From contig SWDT01000175.1 in the NCBI GenBank assembly GCA_009193035.1, positions 1 to 16,454 of the forward strand: a stretch of DNA of 16,454 nt, in the 5' to 3' direction. The notes beneath the pieces were generated by a model that worked only from the letters and a program-made list of their open reading frames with translations, ran no database searches and had not been told where the DNA came from. The stretch is from Halicephalobus mephisto. Its lineage: Eukaryota > Nematoda > Chromadorea > Rhabditida > Panagrolaimidae. Made by a program: the position numbers and the translations under genes. This document shows, piece after piece, positions 1 to 8,009 of the stretch; position 1 is the stretch's first letter, and the number at the start of each line of letters is the position of its first letter.

Positions 1-131
1 TCTTCTATTCACAGTTCTTTCGCTCTCTACCATCATCGTTATTTTGCACTCTGCTTCCACAAAAATATCAGCATTCACCTAACCTGAGATCTAGTTATTG
101 AATAAAGTTCCCGATTAGATACGTTTTCTTC

Positions 132-231
132 GGTTTATTATACCTAAATTTGAGGTAGACATTTGATCCCGCTCTTGAGTAATCTTGTGGTGGTGAGTTT
201 AAATTTTGGACTGCCCTTCTGATCAGGAGCT
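132..231 (+). ncRNA. Spliced-leader RNA gene A (divergent 23-nt leader)
   Basis: SL RNAs donate a short capped 5' leader to mRNAs by trans-splicing. The leader is 132-154: it begins GGTTTATTATACC, ends TAAATTTGAG, and is followed at once by the donor GTAGAC. An intron-like half of about 77 nt follows. It holds a short stem (CCGC 169-172 with GTGG 190-193, one G.U pair), the Sm-protein site TAAATTTTGGA (200-210) and a terminal hairpin (CTTCT, loop GATC, AGGAG). The leader start GTTTA can also pair with TAGAC around the donor, as in nematode SL RNAs. Leader to Sm site is 69 nt, the same as in the other two genes. The leader is one base longer than the usual 22 and differs in its middle. The promoter element of genes B and C is not clearly present here, so expression is uncertain. 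Confidence 0.85.
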
Positions 232-249
232 TTTATTTGGAAATTGAGT

Positions 250-1149
250 TCTTTTATGATTCCCATTTTATCGAAAGGTTTAGTAAATTTAATTGACAAA
301 TAACTCTTGAAATTAATAGCTTCATCATATTATTTGCAACACCGGTGTTTTCTGAGAAATTGATTCGTTTTTTATATCTTTGATAAATAAATGATTGAGA
401 GAAAGCAACTATTTCATCAAGATGAAAAAATAAGAGTTTGTTCTTCAGTGGATCTGACTTCCACTGATTGATTTTAATCAGTTAAATGAAGTAATCAGTT
501 GATCAATCAGATAGAATATATCACAATCATCTGAAAATCAAGAAGTATCTGGAATTCGAATTGTTTATTTCAATCAGAACAGACATTTTTAGTTGAGAAC
601 TGTTATCCTCAAAGAGAATGTCACAAGTCTCACTGAAATGCTTGGGTGGGTCGGACAATTAATAAACATTCTGATGAAAATTGATAGAACCTAGTATCCA
701 TAGATGAACTGTTTTTAAGGACAGTGAATTTGAGATCAGGTTTCAAATTTTCAATCAGAATAAGCATCTGAGGACTAAATCAAAGTCTTTTCAGAATTCC
801 CATTCTCATATTAATTTATATAACTAAATTTCTCTATACTCATGAAATATAATGTAGAGAGATTATACAAGATCCTATGGAATTTATAATTGAAATAGCT
901 ATGAAAAGTTCACTTCATTCTACTTTTGATGGTTCGGATAATCCCTTCAGTAATTTAAAAAGCTGAACAACATTTTAAACAACAAGAATGGAATTAATCT
1001 GTTTTTGACTTCATTTTCTCTAAATTTCCCTTCCATTGTGACTCAGGAAGACGTTTAAATCAAAATGACAACAGATAATAAGAATTGTTTGAATTGAATG
1101 TAATATTCACTTGTTAAATGAATAAAGTATAAATCACATTTACAAAAAT
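250..1149. other. No recognisable gene
   Basis: AT-rich spacer between SL genes A and B. I see no long open frame and no protein-like frame. Two small inverted repeats are visible: CAGTGG (446-451) with CCACTG (461-466), and CTGATTGAT (464-472) with ATCAATCAG (502-510), with the direct repeat AATCAGTT between the arms of the second. Confidence 0.5.
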
Positions 1150-1250
1150 AAACTCTCCATTCCGAGAGCATTCCAAAATTTAGATATTCCCGCCACAAGA
1201 TCTCTCAAAAGCGGACTTCAATCTTTACCTCAAAGCTGGGTAATTAAACC
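1150..1250 (-). ncRNA. Spliced-leader RNA gene B (SL1-like)
   Basis: Reading the minus strand, the 22-nt leader is 1250-1229. It begins GGTTTAATTACCC and ends AGCTTTGAG, and the donor GTAAAG follows. The first 13 bases and last six match the classical nematode SL1 leader; the difference is confined to positions around 15-16. The second half carries a stem (CCGC 1214-1211 with GCGG 1193-1190), the conserved TCTTGTGGCG stretch, the Sm site TAAATTTTGGA and a terminal hairpin CTCTC / GAGAG with loop GGAATG. Leader to Sm distance is 69 nt. It is divergent in direction from gene C, with starts 291 bp apart, and shares an upstream element with it at identical spacing. It looks intact. Confidence 0.92.
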
Positions 1251-1281
1251 AAATACAACTTCCTAATTTTGAACTTTCTGA

Positions 1282-1292
1282 AAGCTGAGTGA
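1282..1292 (-). promoter_or_regulatory. PSE-like promoter element of SL gene B
   Basis: On the minus strand this reads TCACTCAGCTT, with exactly 31 nt between it and the leader start. The same 11 bases at the same spacing precede SL gene C, while the intervening bases are mostly different. snRNA and SL RNA genes of nematodes have a proximal sequence element bound by SNAPc in this area; the assignment is by position and conservation only. Confidence 0.65.
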
Positions 1293-1498
1293 ATTGGAGT
1301 AGATGAATATAGGTGGACAATGGATTGTGTGAACGACGAGATATAAGGGGAAAATAACTGAACTGTTAGAAAAAGAGACATTTCTCGATTAAAAACGAAC
1401 CTGGGAAATTATGTATTGTGTTTGTCGCTCTGACTCTCGTCTTTCTTACTTATCCCTTAGTGAAGCGATGGGGTAAAATAGGGTTCATTCAGCTGAAA

Positions 1499-1509
1499 TC
1501 ACTCAGCTT
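1499..1509 (+). promoter_or_regulatory. PSE-like promoter element of SL gene C
   Basis: TCACTCAGCTT, with 31 nt between it and the first base of the leader at 1541. Identity and spacing match the element upstream of gene B on the other strand. Confidence 0.65.
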
Positions 1510-1540
1510 CTAAAAGACAGGAAATCAGAACGTTATGTTC

Positions 1541-1641
1541 GGTTTAATTACCCGAATTTGAGGTAAACATTTAATTTCGCTCTGGTAAGGTCTTGTGGCG
1601 AACACAGTTAAATTTTGGATTGCTTTCGTAATGGAAAGTCT
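1541..1641 (+). ncRNA. Spliced-leader RNA gene C (SL1-like)
   Basis: The 22-nt leader is 1541-1562. It begins GGTTTAATTACCC and ends GAATTTGAG, followed by the donor GTAAAC at 1563. GTTTA near the leader start can pair with TAAAC at the donor, the classical first stem. A second stem is TTCGC (1576-1580) with GCGAA (1598-1602). The Sm site is TAAATTTTGGA (1610-1620). A terminal hairpin is CTTTC (1623-1627) / GAAAG (1634-1638) with loop GTAATG. Compared with gene B, both stems change by paired substitutions that keep base pairing, which argues for a functional folded RNA and against chance similarity. Confidence 0.93.
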
Positions 1642-2527
1642 GTGATTTGACAAAGAAGTCATTCAATATTAATAGTGATACCTGTGTTCTTCATTTGGAA
1701 GACTTGAAATTAACACCTTAATATTGTCAACTGGAAAACATATATTTATAAGAAATCCCTGTTTTAGTGTACTCGTTGTATGGAAGAACTCGACTTTTCT
1801 ACATCATAACATGAGAGTAGTTATATACTCTCTAAGACACTCATCCCTATACACCCGATCTCTAAAGATCACGTCTTTTTTTATTTTATACCTACTTTAC
1901 TTAAAACATCTAAAGATGAAGCCACAAACGAGAAACTGTCCAGAAATCTGATTTCATAACTTAATTTTAATTTCTCATTTCTCTTTTCCACATAACTGAA
2001 ACTGATAGTCTTCAGAATTGTTGGTATCACTTTTATGTCTGAATATCTAATTATTTCTTAATTTAATGAACTCAAAGTTAGATGTGAGCCATAACTTTCT
2101 AGATTATGGAAAAACACTAGAATAAATATATTTTTGCTTTTATAGTGTGCAATTGTTACATAAAGGCTCTCGTATTCTCCACTGAGGTGATCGTGATCTC
2201 TTTAGGACTTTTAATTGAGTATACTTGATGGCATTCTGGACAGTTTTTATCTTCATCAAATAATTTTCATGCTTTCTCTGTTAAATTTCCCATCTTAGAG
2301 TTGGATCTTCTTAAGGACTGACTCTGACACTCTGGTCTCACCTCTCAGATATTACCTGACTGGACGGAGTTTTGGACTTTCTTTCTAAGCATTGAGGGCA
2401 TAATTTATAATGCAACTAGTGGTTTATTGGAATTACTGTTAAGAAAGTTACCAAATTTTACTTTACTTTCAGTGACAAGTAATTTTATAAACAAATTTTA
2501 GACAACACAAATACAATTTACCGAGGT
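1642..2527. other. No recognisable gene
   Basis: An open frame at 1724-1951 (+) starts with TTG, has no recognisable motif and is rich in runs typical of chance AT-rich frames, so I do not call it. A leader-like string at 2279-2300 is discussed under rejected items. Confidence 0.45.
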
Positions 2528-2532
2528 TTGAT

Positions 2533-3011
2533 TCGATAAAAAACGACTGAATTCTGATTCGAGTGACAAGTCGACATTTATTAAAAGTGATCTTTTAAGC
2601 TCGGATTCAAGTTCAGTAAGAAATCAGTAGTTCAATTAGTCCAAATATGCAAATATTGCCTTCAAATCTGAATTCACTGTTAGAAATGCTTCAATCAACA
2701 ATAATGTCTTATCAAGCCGAGAATGAAAACGAATACAATAAAGTCAATTATTAGTCAAAAATATTAGTGATATAATTGAATTGATTAAAGTTCATAATAC
2801 TAATATAACAGCTGATAATTCGGGAAACTATGACTTGAGTAGTACAAATAAAAATGAAAATAAAGTCTCATCAAAAAGTCATAGAAAAAAATTATCAAAG
2901 AAAAATAAAGAATTTGTCGATTATTTAGTAGGAAAAAATGATAAATATATACAGGTTCTGGATTTAAGACAATTCCTCTCGTTCAAAAATAATATAAATA
3001 ATAAAAAATGA
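2533..3011 (+). pseudogene. Decayed Maverick/Polinton-like lysine-rich protein, copy 1
   Basis: The stretch 2770-3011 encodes a protein clearly related to the intact frame at 8434-8778. Shared short matches are LIKVH, NENKV/DENKV, a basic run KKLSKKNKEF versus KKLTKKNEEF, and YLVGKN. After YLVGKN the frame is shifted: the DNA still matches the second copy there, where it encodes GSGFKTIP, but is read here in another frame. Upstream, 2533-2755 contains serine-rich and then leucine-rich open stretches in different frames (including one starting ATG at 2647), so a longer N-terminal part probably existed and has decayed. Function is unknown. It lies convergent with the relic at 3031-3445, exactly as the second-copy genes do. 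Confidence 0.6.
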
Positions 3012-3030
3012 AATTTCTTTAAACGTTTCC

Positions 3031-3445
3031 TTATGACATCTCTTTCAAATCCAATTCAATAAAAATATCAATGTTCTTAAAATCAACCAAATCATTGTTA
3101 ATATCTACTAATTTTAAATTCATTTTATTTAGTCTCTTAGTTACTTCATGATAAATAGAATTTTTGGTTCTATTTCTATTTCATCAGTAAATCTAAATCT
3201 ATAAATTGAATTTAATGTCTTTTTGTTAACAACAATTTTCAACTCAATTACATATTATAAAAATATTATCAAGTTTATCTTTGTTCTTCTCATTATTATT
3301 ATTTTGTTCATTTATTTTACTCTTAATCTCTAAATAACCATCCAATTTTATAACCCCTATTTTGTACTTCTTTCGCAAAAATTCTTGTGGAAAAGAGTAG
3401 TCAAAAGTTGAATCGTTGGATGTTAGTTGTAAAATGAAAATCGTT
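3031..3445 (-). pseudogene. Decayed Maverick-like structural-type protein, copy 1
   Basis: The minus strand is homologous to the protein at 8785-9117. It has the same C-terminal ending (IELDLKE), the same central motif (IYHEVTKR, then NLKLVD) and the same N-terminal motif KIGVIKLDGYLEI. Small indels break the frame at least twice in the middle (about 3160-3260), so it cannot make the full protein. At the N-terminus this copy keeps the frame through 3380-3430, where copy 2 has lost a base. The lineage resembles a conserved small structural protein of Maverick/adintovirus-like elements. This is inferred from general pattern; I cannot tell which capsid component it would be. Confidence 0.6.
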
Positions 3446-4229
3446 TTTTATGATGAAGAAATTTTTTCATTTTTCTGGATACTTATGAAATTTATTCTTT
3501 TTGCGAAAGAGCTCTAAAGAAGACTTTACAGCTTGCTTACGACGCCCCTTATCAGTAAAGATTGTAGAATCATCCAGACTTCGATTAGCGAGATGTGATG
3601 AACAGTATATGAAGACAAACAAACAAATAAGGTATCAAGAACGAGTAGAGCTCTGGATGACTCCGAGTCAGTTCTATCTCTCCCCCTCTGTCCTTTATGT
3701 AAGATGTGAATAAACTATAACACACCATCTCTTGATAATAGGAATCCTACATCTTCTAGTTTATGGTCTTACGTCACCTATCTACCAAGAACACTTAAAT
3801 GCGTAGACGACAATACGGGGTGTTTACGCCCCGCACATATTTTTTGACTCTTATAGTTGATTAATGTAACTTTTTACAAAATCATCTTAACAAATTGAAA
3901 GATATGAGTATTCCGCTCCTTTGTGGCAAAAATTCAAAGTTAAATATAATTTTTTGAAAATTTTATCAAACTTTAAATTTTTGATCAAAAAATCGTTATG
4001 CCCAAGGGGTCATGAAATTGAAAAAATTTTTGACTCCGATTTTACTCAAAATTTGTCAAAATAAATGATTGGTACTACTGATTACAAATATCACCTTGAA
4101 TTTGGATAAATCAATTCGACTTTAAAAATACAAGTCATCAAAAAAAATTTTAAACGCGCATTATCGTTTACATGTTAAAATACATGCGTTTAGCTTGTGA
4201 AACATTTTGCGTTTGTCATCTTAATTTAT
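3446..4229. other. Unassigned spacer with overlapping open frames
   Basis: Around 3500-3870 base composition is less AT-rich and frames are open on both strands: + 3501-3713 (TTG start), followed by another + frame of about 46 codons to about 3847, and a minus frame of about 55 codons over 3480-3645. None matches a family I recognise, so I make no coding call. A small GC-rich inverted repeat, GGGG...CCCC, lies near 3817-3832. The rest, 3850-4229, is AT-rich with repeated TTTTTGACTC strings. Confidence 0.4.
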
Positions 4230-4231
4230 TA

Positions 4232-4260
4232 TTAGGGTGTCACAAAAAAACATGCGGTTT
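4232..4260 (+). repeat. Left terminal inverted repeat of mariner
   Basis: Begins TTAGGGTGTCAC and ends CATGCGGTTT. It is an exact reverse complement of 5461-5489; similarity stops immediately inside. Confidence 0.95.
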
Positions 4261-4354
4261 GGGGGTTAACTTTGAGGATTTCTCTAGAATTTTCTCGGTC
4301 TCACCAGGAAATTCTGGAATAATCTATTAATTGCTCGAGACTCTGGCAATAGAA

Positions 4355-4362
4355 TATAAAAG
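4355..4362 (+). promoter_or_regulatory. TATA-like box of the mariner transposase
   Basis: TATAAAAG lies 51 bp before the probable ATG at 4414. The assignment rests on sequence and position only. Confidence 0.35.
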
Positions 4363-4413
4363 GATCCGGTGACCGCCGGTTACTCATTAAAGTTTTGTGT
4401 AATCTTTTTCGTC

Positions 4414-5412
4414 ATGCTTGATCAGAACGTTCTTGCTGTCCTACTTTTCTTCTTCAAAAAAGGCTATACTGCAAGACAAGCCGCCGATGAAATATGCGAA
4501 GTAGAAGGCCAAGGAACTGTAAGTGAACGTGCTGCACAATCTTGGTTCAAACGTTTTCGAGAAGGGGATACAACCCTCAAACACCGTTCAGGCTCAGGTC
4601 GATGTTCAAGTGGTGAATGACAAAGCGTTGCTTGACTGTGTGGAGTCTGATCCAAGCCAAAGTCTGAGTAAACTATCAAGTGTCTTTCTTGTATCCTATA
4701 TGACTATACAACGTCATCTCCATCAGCTCGACTTATCCCTCATGATTTGACTGATGAGCAGTGGAAGCCCGTCTGACACTATGTAAAGAATTACTTGCTA
4801 ATCCTTTGGATCTCCGTTTCTTCAAGTGAATTGTGACTTGTGATGAGTCCTGGATCTACTGGCGTAACAGTCGTCGTTCCAAACAATGGCTATCTGTTGG
4901 AGAACCCGCAGATCCCGTGCCTAAACAGAATCGCTTTGCAACCAAGGTTTTACTCAGTGTCTTTTGGAATTTCGAAGGTCCAATCTATTACGAGCTGATC
5001 CCCAAGGGTCAAAACATAAACTCTGACATTTACTGCACTCAATTGCAGCATATGTATGAAGCTCTGTCAGTGAAGTATCCGGCAGTGATTAATCGAAAGA
5101 GAGCGCTACTCCCCAAGATAACGCGAAAGCGCACACCTCCATCAAACTCGCGAAAAAATCGAAAGCTTAGATGGAATAGAAATTTTACCCCATCCTCCTT
5201 ATAGTCCGGACATTTCTCCGTCCGATTATCATTTGTTCCGGAGTATGGCTCATTTCATGAAGGGAAAGCAGTTCGATACATTGGATCAGGTCAAGTTGGA
5301 AGTGCAGCGGTTTTTTGATTCAAAATCTGAGGAATGGTATAAGAATGGGATCCTTGATTTAGCCAATCGTTGGAATCAAGTTGTAGAATATGATGGTCTA
5401 TATTTTCCTTAA
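4414..5412 (+). pseudogene. mariner transposase, inactivated
   Basis: The family cuts and pastes DNA through an N-terminal helix-turn-helix domain and a DDD catalytic domain. The N-terminal domain is visible from ATG 4414 (GYTARQAADEICEVEG, then SWFKRFREGD), but the frame ends at 4620. The coding track continues in another frame at 4610-4740 (DPSQSLSKLSS, then TIQRHLHQL), again in another at about 4741-4775, and then at 4779-5112 with an in-frame TGA at 4827. First catalytic Asp: TCDES, codon 4842-4844. Second: QDNA, codon 5117-5119, reached after a frameshift. Third: SPSDYHLF, codon 5224-5226, after another shift. Second to third spacing fits DD34D mariners. The C-terminus ends DGLYFP at TAA 5410-5412. 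At least four frame changes make it non-functional. Confidence 0.95.
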
Positions 5413-5460
5413 TTTGGTTTATTTGAATTTAAAAAAAAATAAACCCAAAGTTTTTTGAAA

Positions 5461-5489
5461 AAACCGCATGTTTTTTTGTGACACCCTAA
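5461..5489 (-). repeat. Right terminal inverted repeat of mariner
   Basis: Exact reverse complement of 4232-4260. It is followed by TA at 5490-5491. Confidence 0.95.
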
Positions 5490-5532
5490 TATGTACTCTT
5501 TTACAGTAGATTATCATGATATATAGGAACAT

Positions 5533-5543
5533 AAATATTTCAG
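5533..5543 (+). promoter_or_regulatory. Probable splice acceptor (possible trans-splice site) upstream of the two-exon gene
   Basis: AAATATTTCAG resembles the nematode TTTCAG acceptor. The frame of the gene downstream is closed by TAA at 5545-5547, so this acceptor cannot join an in-frame coding exon. It would instead leave a 58-nt untranslated leader before ATG 5602, as expected for SL addition. TTTTACAG at 5510-5517 is a second option. Confidence 0.4.
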
Positions 5544-5601
5544 ATAAAAACTTGACTGGAGAGTGAACACGAATTCTTTTGAATCTTGTTTGAGGAATAA
5601 G

Positions 5602-6469
5602 ATGAAACGCATGAGAATTCCTCTTGTTTTCAAAGATACTATTGATGAACAGAAATATGTTAAACATCCTAATTTAGTAGCCTGGATTCCCAGAGACATT
5701 GAAGACCTTATGAATATGTATTTCTTTGAGAAGGAAATACCCCCAAAGGAAGTCCTAAGACAAATAAACCTTCCAGAAGAGGTATTCATATGTGTGGTTC
5801 TTACTTTAACGTACTATTGGCTTGAACATGGTATTCTCCGACATTCATTCAACGATTCTTACAGAAATATTGGTTCAGAGAATTATGATTTAAAGTGGTT
5901 CTTTTTGTTCGAGGATAAAGTTGAATACACCAATGAAGAAGCAACAATTGTACAAAAAATTCAATGGGCTAACGAAAATGATGATGTTCGTACTTTATTT
6001 GACCAGTTTCGTAACGTAAGTTGGTCTACATTGTATAACCAATTCATATATCAATCATTTTCAGATACGTTCTAAACTCACTCATTTTCAGTTGTATTAC
6101 ATGGCTTGTGGACTCGCTAACGGTATACAGATGTTGATACAATCTCCTGATAATTTCAAGGGGCTCTTGACTGACGACAAAAAAAGATTGTCGTTTGTCT
6201 TCCGAATTCCTCGTAGACCTGATAATACAATTCCATCATGGGTAGAGGAAAACGGGGTCTTGATTCTTCCTTGCTATGCATGTTACATAGACATCGTAAA
6301 TGCTCCTGCTTATTTTCTAAATGTTATTCAATATATCAAGCCAGAAAGCTGGTATGATAATTTAGAACTAAAAGGAGAAATGGTCATAATTAAAGATGAG
6401 CCGATTAAGGAGCATGTGTTTATGGATTCCGACTTTCCAGAACTCGGAAGTGACATTAACCTTGATTAG
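5602..6469 (+). CDS. Two-exon gene, unknown function, about 263 aa
   Basis: Exon 1 is 5602-6015 and exon 2 is 6092-6469, separated by a 76-bp phase-0 intron (GTAAGT ... CATTTTCAG). Removing it joins two long open frames with protein-like composition. I chose ATG 5602; the frame stays open upstream to 5548 but has no other ATG. No signal peptide or membrane span is evident. Visible features are an aromatic/acidic first half (PRDIEDLMNMYFFEKEIPP; LTYYWLEHG), a cysteine-containing stretch LPCYACYIDIVNAP in exon 2, and an acidic C-terminus ending GSDINLD. IKDE near the end fits a sumoylation-type motif but is only four residues. I do not recognise the family. It ends one base before the convergent Maverick protease relic, so it may be cargo of that element or a host gene the element landed beside. 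The frame is intact. Confidence 0.7.
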
Positions 6470-6470
6470 A

Positions 6471-6833
6471 TTAATATTGTATGTTTTCACAGTTTAAACA
6501 ATAATAACTACAATAATGTGTATTAAATTTTTGAATTTGAAAAGTTGATAATTCAATCTTATTAGTATTTAAATAATTCTGTAATTCCAGTGGAGGATCC
6601 AATCTGAAAGAATCAAAGTAATAACACCCCCGATGACTATCCTTGTAATAACAAACCCAACGAGTACCACTATTTCTACTTACATCCAAATTCACAACTC
6701 CACATTCTACAGCCCAAGGACTACTCGGAAGAGTATCCCTCATAAATACTCCTCTGAAATTTTTTATTTTTAATTCTTTAGCTAGATTTGTAATCTCATA
6801 ATTTGCTAATGCTTTTAAGGTTCTAATAAACAT
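6471..6833 (-). pseudogene. Adenain-like cysteine protease of a Maverick/Polinton element, copy 1, probably inactive
   Basis: These proteases (peptidase C5, adenovirus protease type) mature the capsid proteins of Maverick/Polinton elements. The 120-residue frame has the expected order: FRGVFMRDTLP (residues about 26-36), ECGVVNLD, SGTRWVCYYK, CYYFDSF, then HYCSYYCLNC near the end. The Asp-containing and Cys-containing motifs are present. In SGTRW an Arg (codon at 6660-6662) stands where the family's catalytic His is expected, which should abolish activity. The protein also stops soon after the Cys motif and is shorter than typical relatives. ATG is at 6833. It is convergent with the two-exon gene. 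The first third and upstream DNA recur at 11134-11515. Confidence 0.8.
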
Positions 6834-7140
6834 TTACTCTTGGATAACTTGTTATTTATTTATAATCAAGAAAATTTGATCGGATTGCATAAAATACCTA
6901 ACACAGTCAGAGCCCATTATATAGAGACACCGGCTTGCCGATAGACCGAAGGGATATACAGGAGGGCCGTATCATTTAGTAAAAATGTATATTTTGTCGG
7001 AATCGCACATAATACCCCATATCCTTCTTTAATAAATATATTTGTTGGATTTATACATGAGGGCACGTATCCTTTTTAGTAAAGTTATATAAAGGTGTTT
7101 AAATTACACATAATTCCCCATATGCCCGAATTGGGCAAGT
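6834..7140. repeat. Upstream region of protease copy 1, with a tandem repeat of about 96 bp
   Basis: Two related units are visible, 6963-7025 and 7059-7127. Each starts with a GAGGGC..CGTATC block, then TTTAGTAAA, and ends with CACATAAT followed by CCCCATAT. The region 6834-7025 is homologous to 11347-11515, including the shared strings GGATTGCATAAAATACCT and GTATCATTTAGTAAAAAT. It is noncoding in both copies. It may be the protease promoter or part of the element's terminal region. Confidence 0.6.
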
Positions 7141-7171
7141 GGGGGAAAAAGGTGTCCTAGAAACCCTTTTT

Positions 7172-7885
7172 CTATACTACTGTCACCTTCAGGGAGTTCT
7201 CTTCGCAGAAGTCTACTAGCATCTGCCGTCTATCGTTCCTCGTCTGGCCTGCGGCATGTTCCCCCACACTCGATTCACCTGGTTTACCAGGACCCGTGGT
7301 GGCGTTGAAATGTTCCATCACCACCAGATTCCTCTGGCTCCGGGCGCCGAGGACTTGCTCAAGATGAATCAAGAAACTCTCTTACTCTCCAACTTCACGT
7401 CGCGAGTGAGGGGCATGCACTTGCAGTAGCCTGACTTTTGACCGTCCGAGCTTTATAAGCAGCTCGATTATCATATCAGAATGACAAAAATACTCGATCG
7501 GAGAGGTTATCCATGTCGGAACATAGAAGCCAACTCCTCTACTCATTGCGCCATCCAGCTGTCTACAGTGGTATAAAGTAAAACCGCTTAGGAGTGCCGT
7601 TTGATCTTTTCCTGGTCTCTTCAATTCTGATAGGCCTATTATTTCGAACCTGATTTGTTTGACGCAGTGTTCGAAATCGGCTAGTTGGTCTTCGCTGAGA
7701 AGCGAGTGCGCATTATATGTGCATAATTGCACGCAACGTCTTCTATTTCTATTCCGTGCTACAGAATCGCTACATTCTACTCTCGCGACGGATTCTGTAT
7801 ACCAGTGTTCCCGCGCTTCCCCCTGGCATGTCCCCGCTAGTCGATGACGTGTAGGTTGCGTTTTGGTAGAGCGTGTAAAAAACAC
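7172..7885 (-). pseudogene. LINE (RTE-like) endonuclease fragment
   Basis: The minus-strand frame matches the apurinic/apyrimidinic-type endonuclease domain of non-LTR retrotransposons. In order it has CTYNAHSLLSEDQLADFEH, FEIIGLSELKR (catalytic Glu in GLSE), GVGFYV, then VRLLQVHAP. After an in-frame TAA at 7382-7384 the same frame continues to RNLVVMEHFNATTG and LVDFCEENSL. The family's GDFNA motif reads EHFNA, so the key Asp is lost. The homology ends near 7172 with no reverse transcriptase, so the copy is truncated at its 3' side as well as mutated. Base composition is clearly GC-richer than the flanks. It appears inserted between the protease region and the 8010 gene. The weak plus-strand frame at 7659-7847 is its shadow. 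Confidence 0.85.
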
Positions 7886-8009
7886 AACCGCTCACCAAGC
7901 CGCAGGAAGTGAGAACTGTCTAATTTAAAAAAACATTGAAATAAAGAATAATTATGATTTACGGTTTTTAAATACTAAATTAATTTTTAAAGAACACTTC
8001 TTCAATGAT

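Larger units (their letters stand above)
4232..5489 (+). mobile_element. mariner-family DNA transposon, full length
   Basis: The element is 1258 bp, normal for mariner. It is bounded by perfect 29-bp terminal inverted repeats and flanked by a TA dinucleotide on each side (4230-4231 and 5490-5491), the target duplication made by this superfamily. The interior carries a mariner transposase in the plus direction that is broken by stops and frameshifts. Perfect ends with a dead gene suggest a fairly recent insertion, possibly moved in trans by an active relative. It sits between Maverick-like copy 1 and the two-exon gene at 5602. Confidence 0.95.

Noticed and set aside
1724..1951. 75-residue plus-strand open frame
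   Set aside because: TTG start, no motif, no splice context, composition of AT-rich chance frames.
2279..2300. Fourth spliced-leader-like sequence (TGTTAAATTTCCC, ending CTTAGAG), 17 of 22 matches to gene B's leader, with GTTTTGGA about 90 bp downstream
   Set aside because: The donor GT is missing (TTGGAT follows), the Sm-like site is at the wrong distance, no matching terminal hairpin is present and the shared promoter element is absent. At best it is an old pseudogene.
3501..3713. 70-residue plus-strand open frame
   Set aside because: TTG start; the opposite strand is equally open over part of it; no family recognised.
5419..5789. Two minus-strand open frames opposite the two-exon gene
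   Set aside because: Shadows of the plus-strand exon 1 and the mariner right end.
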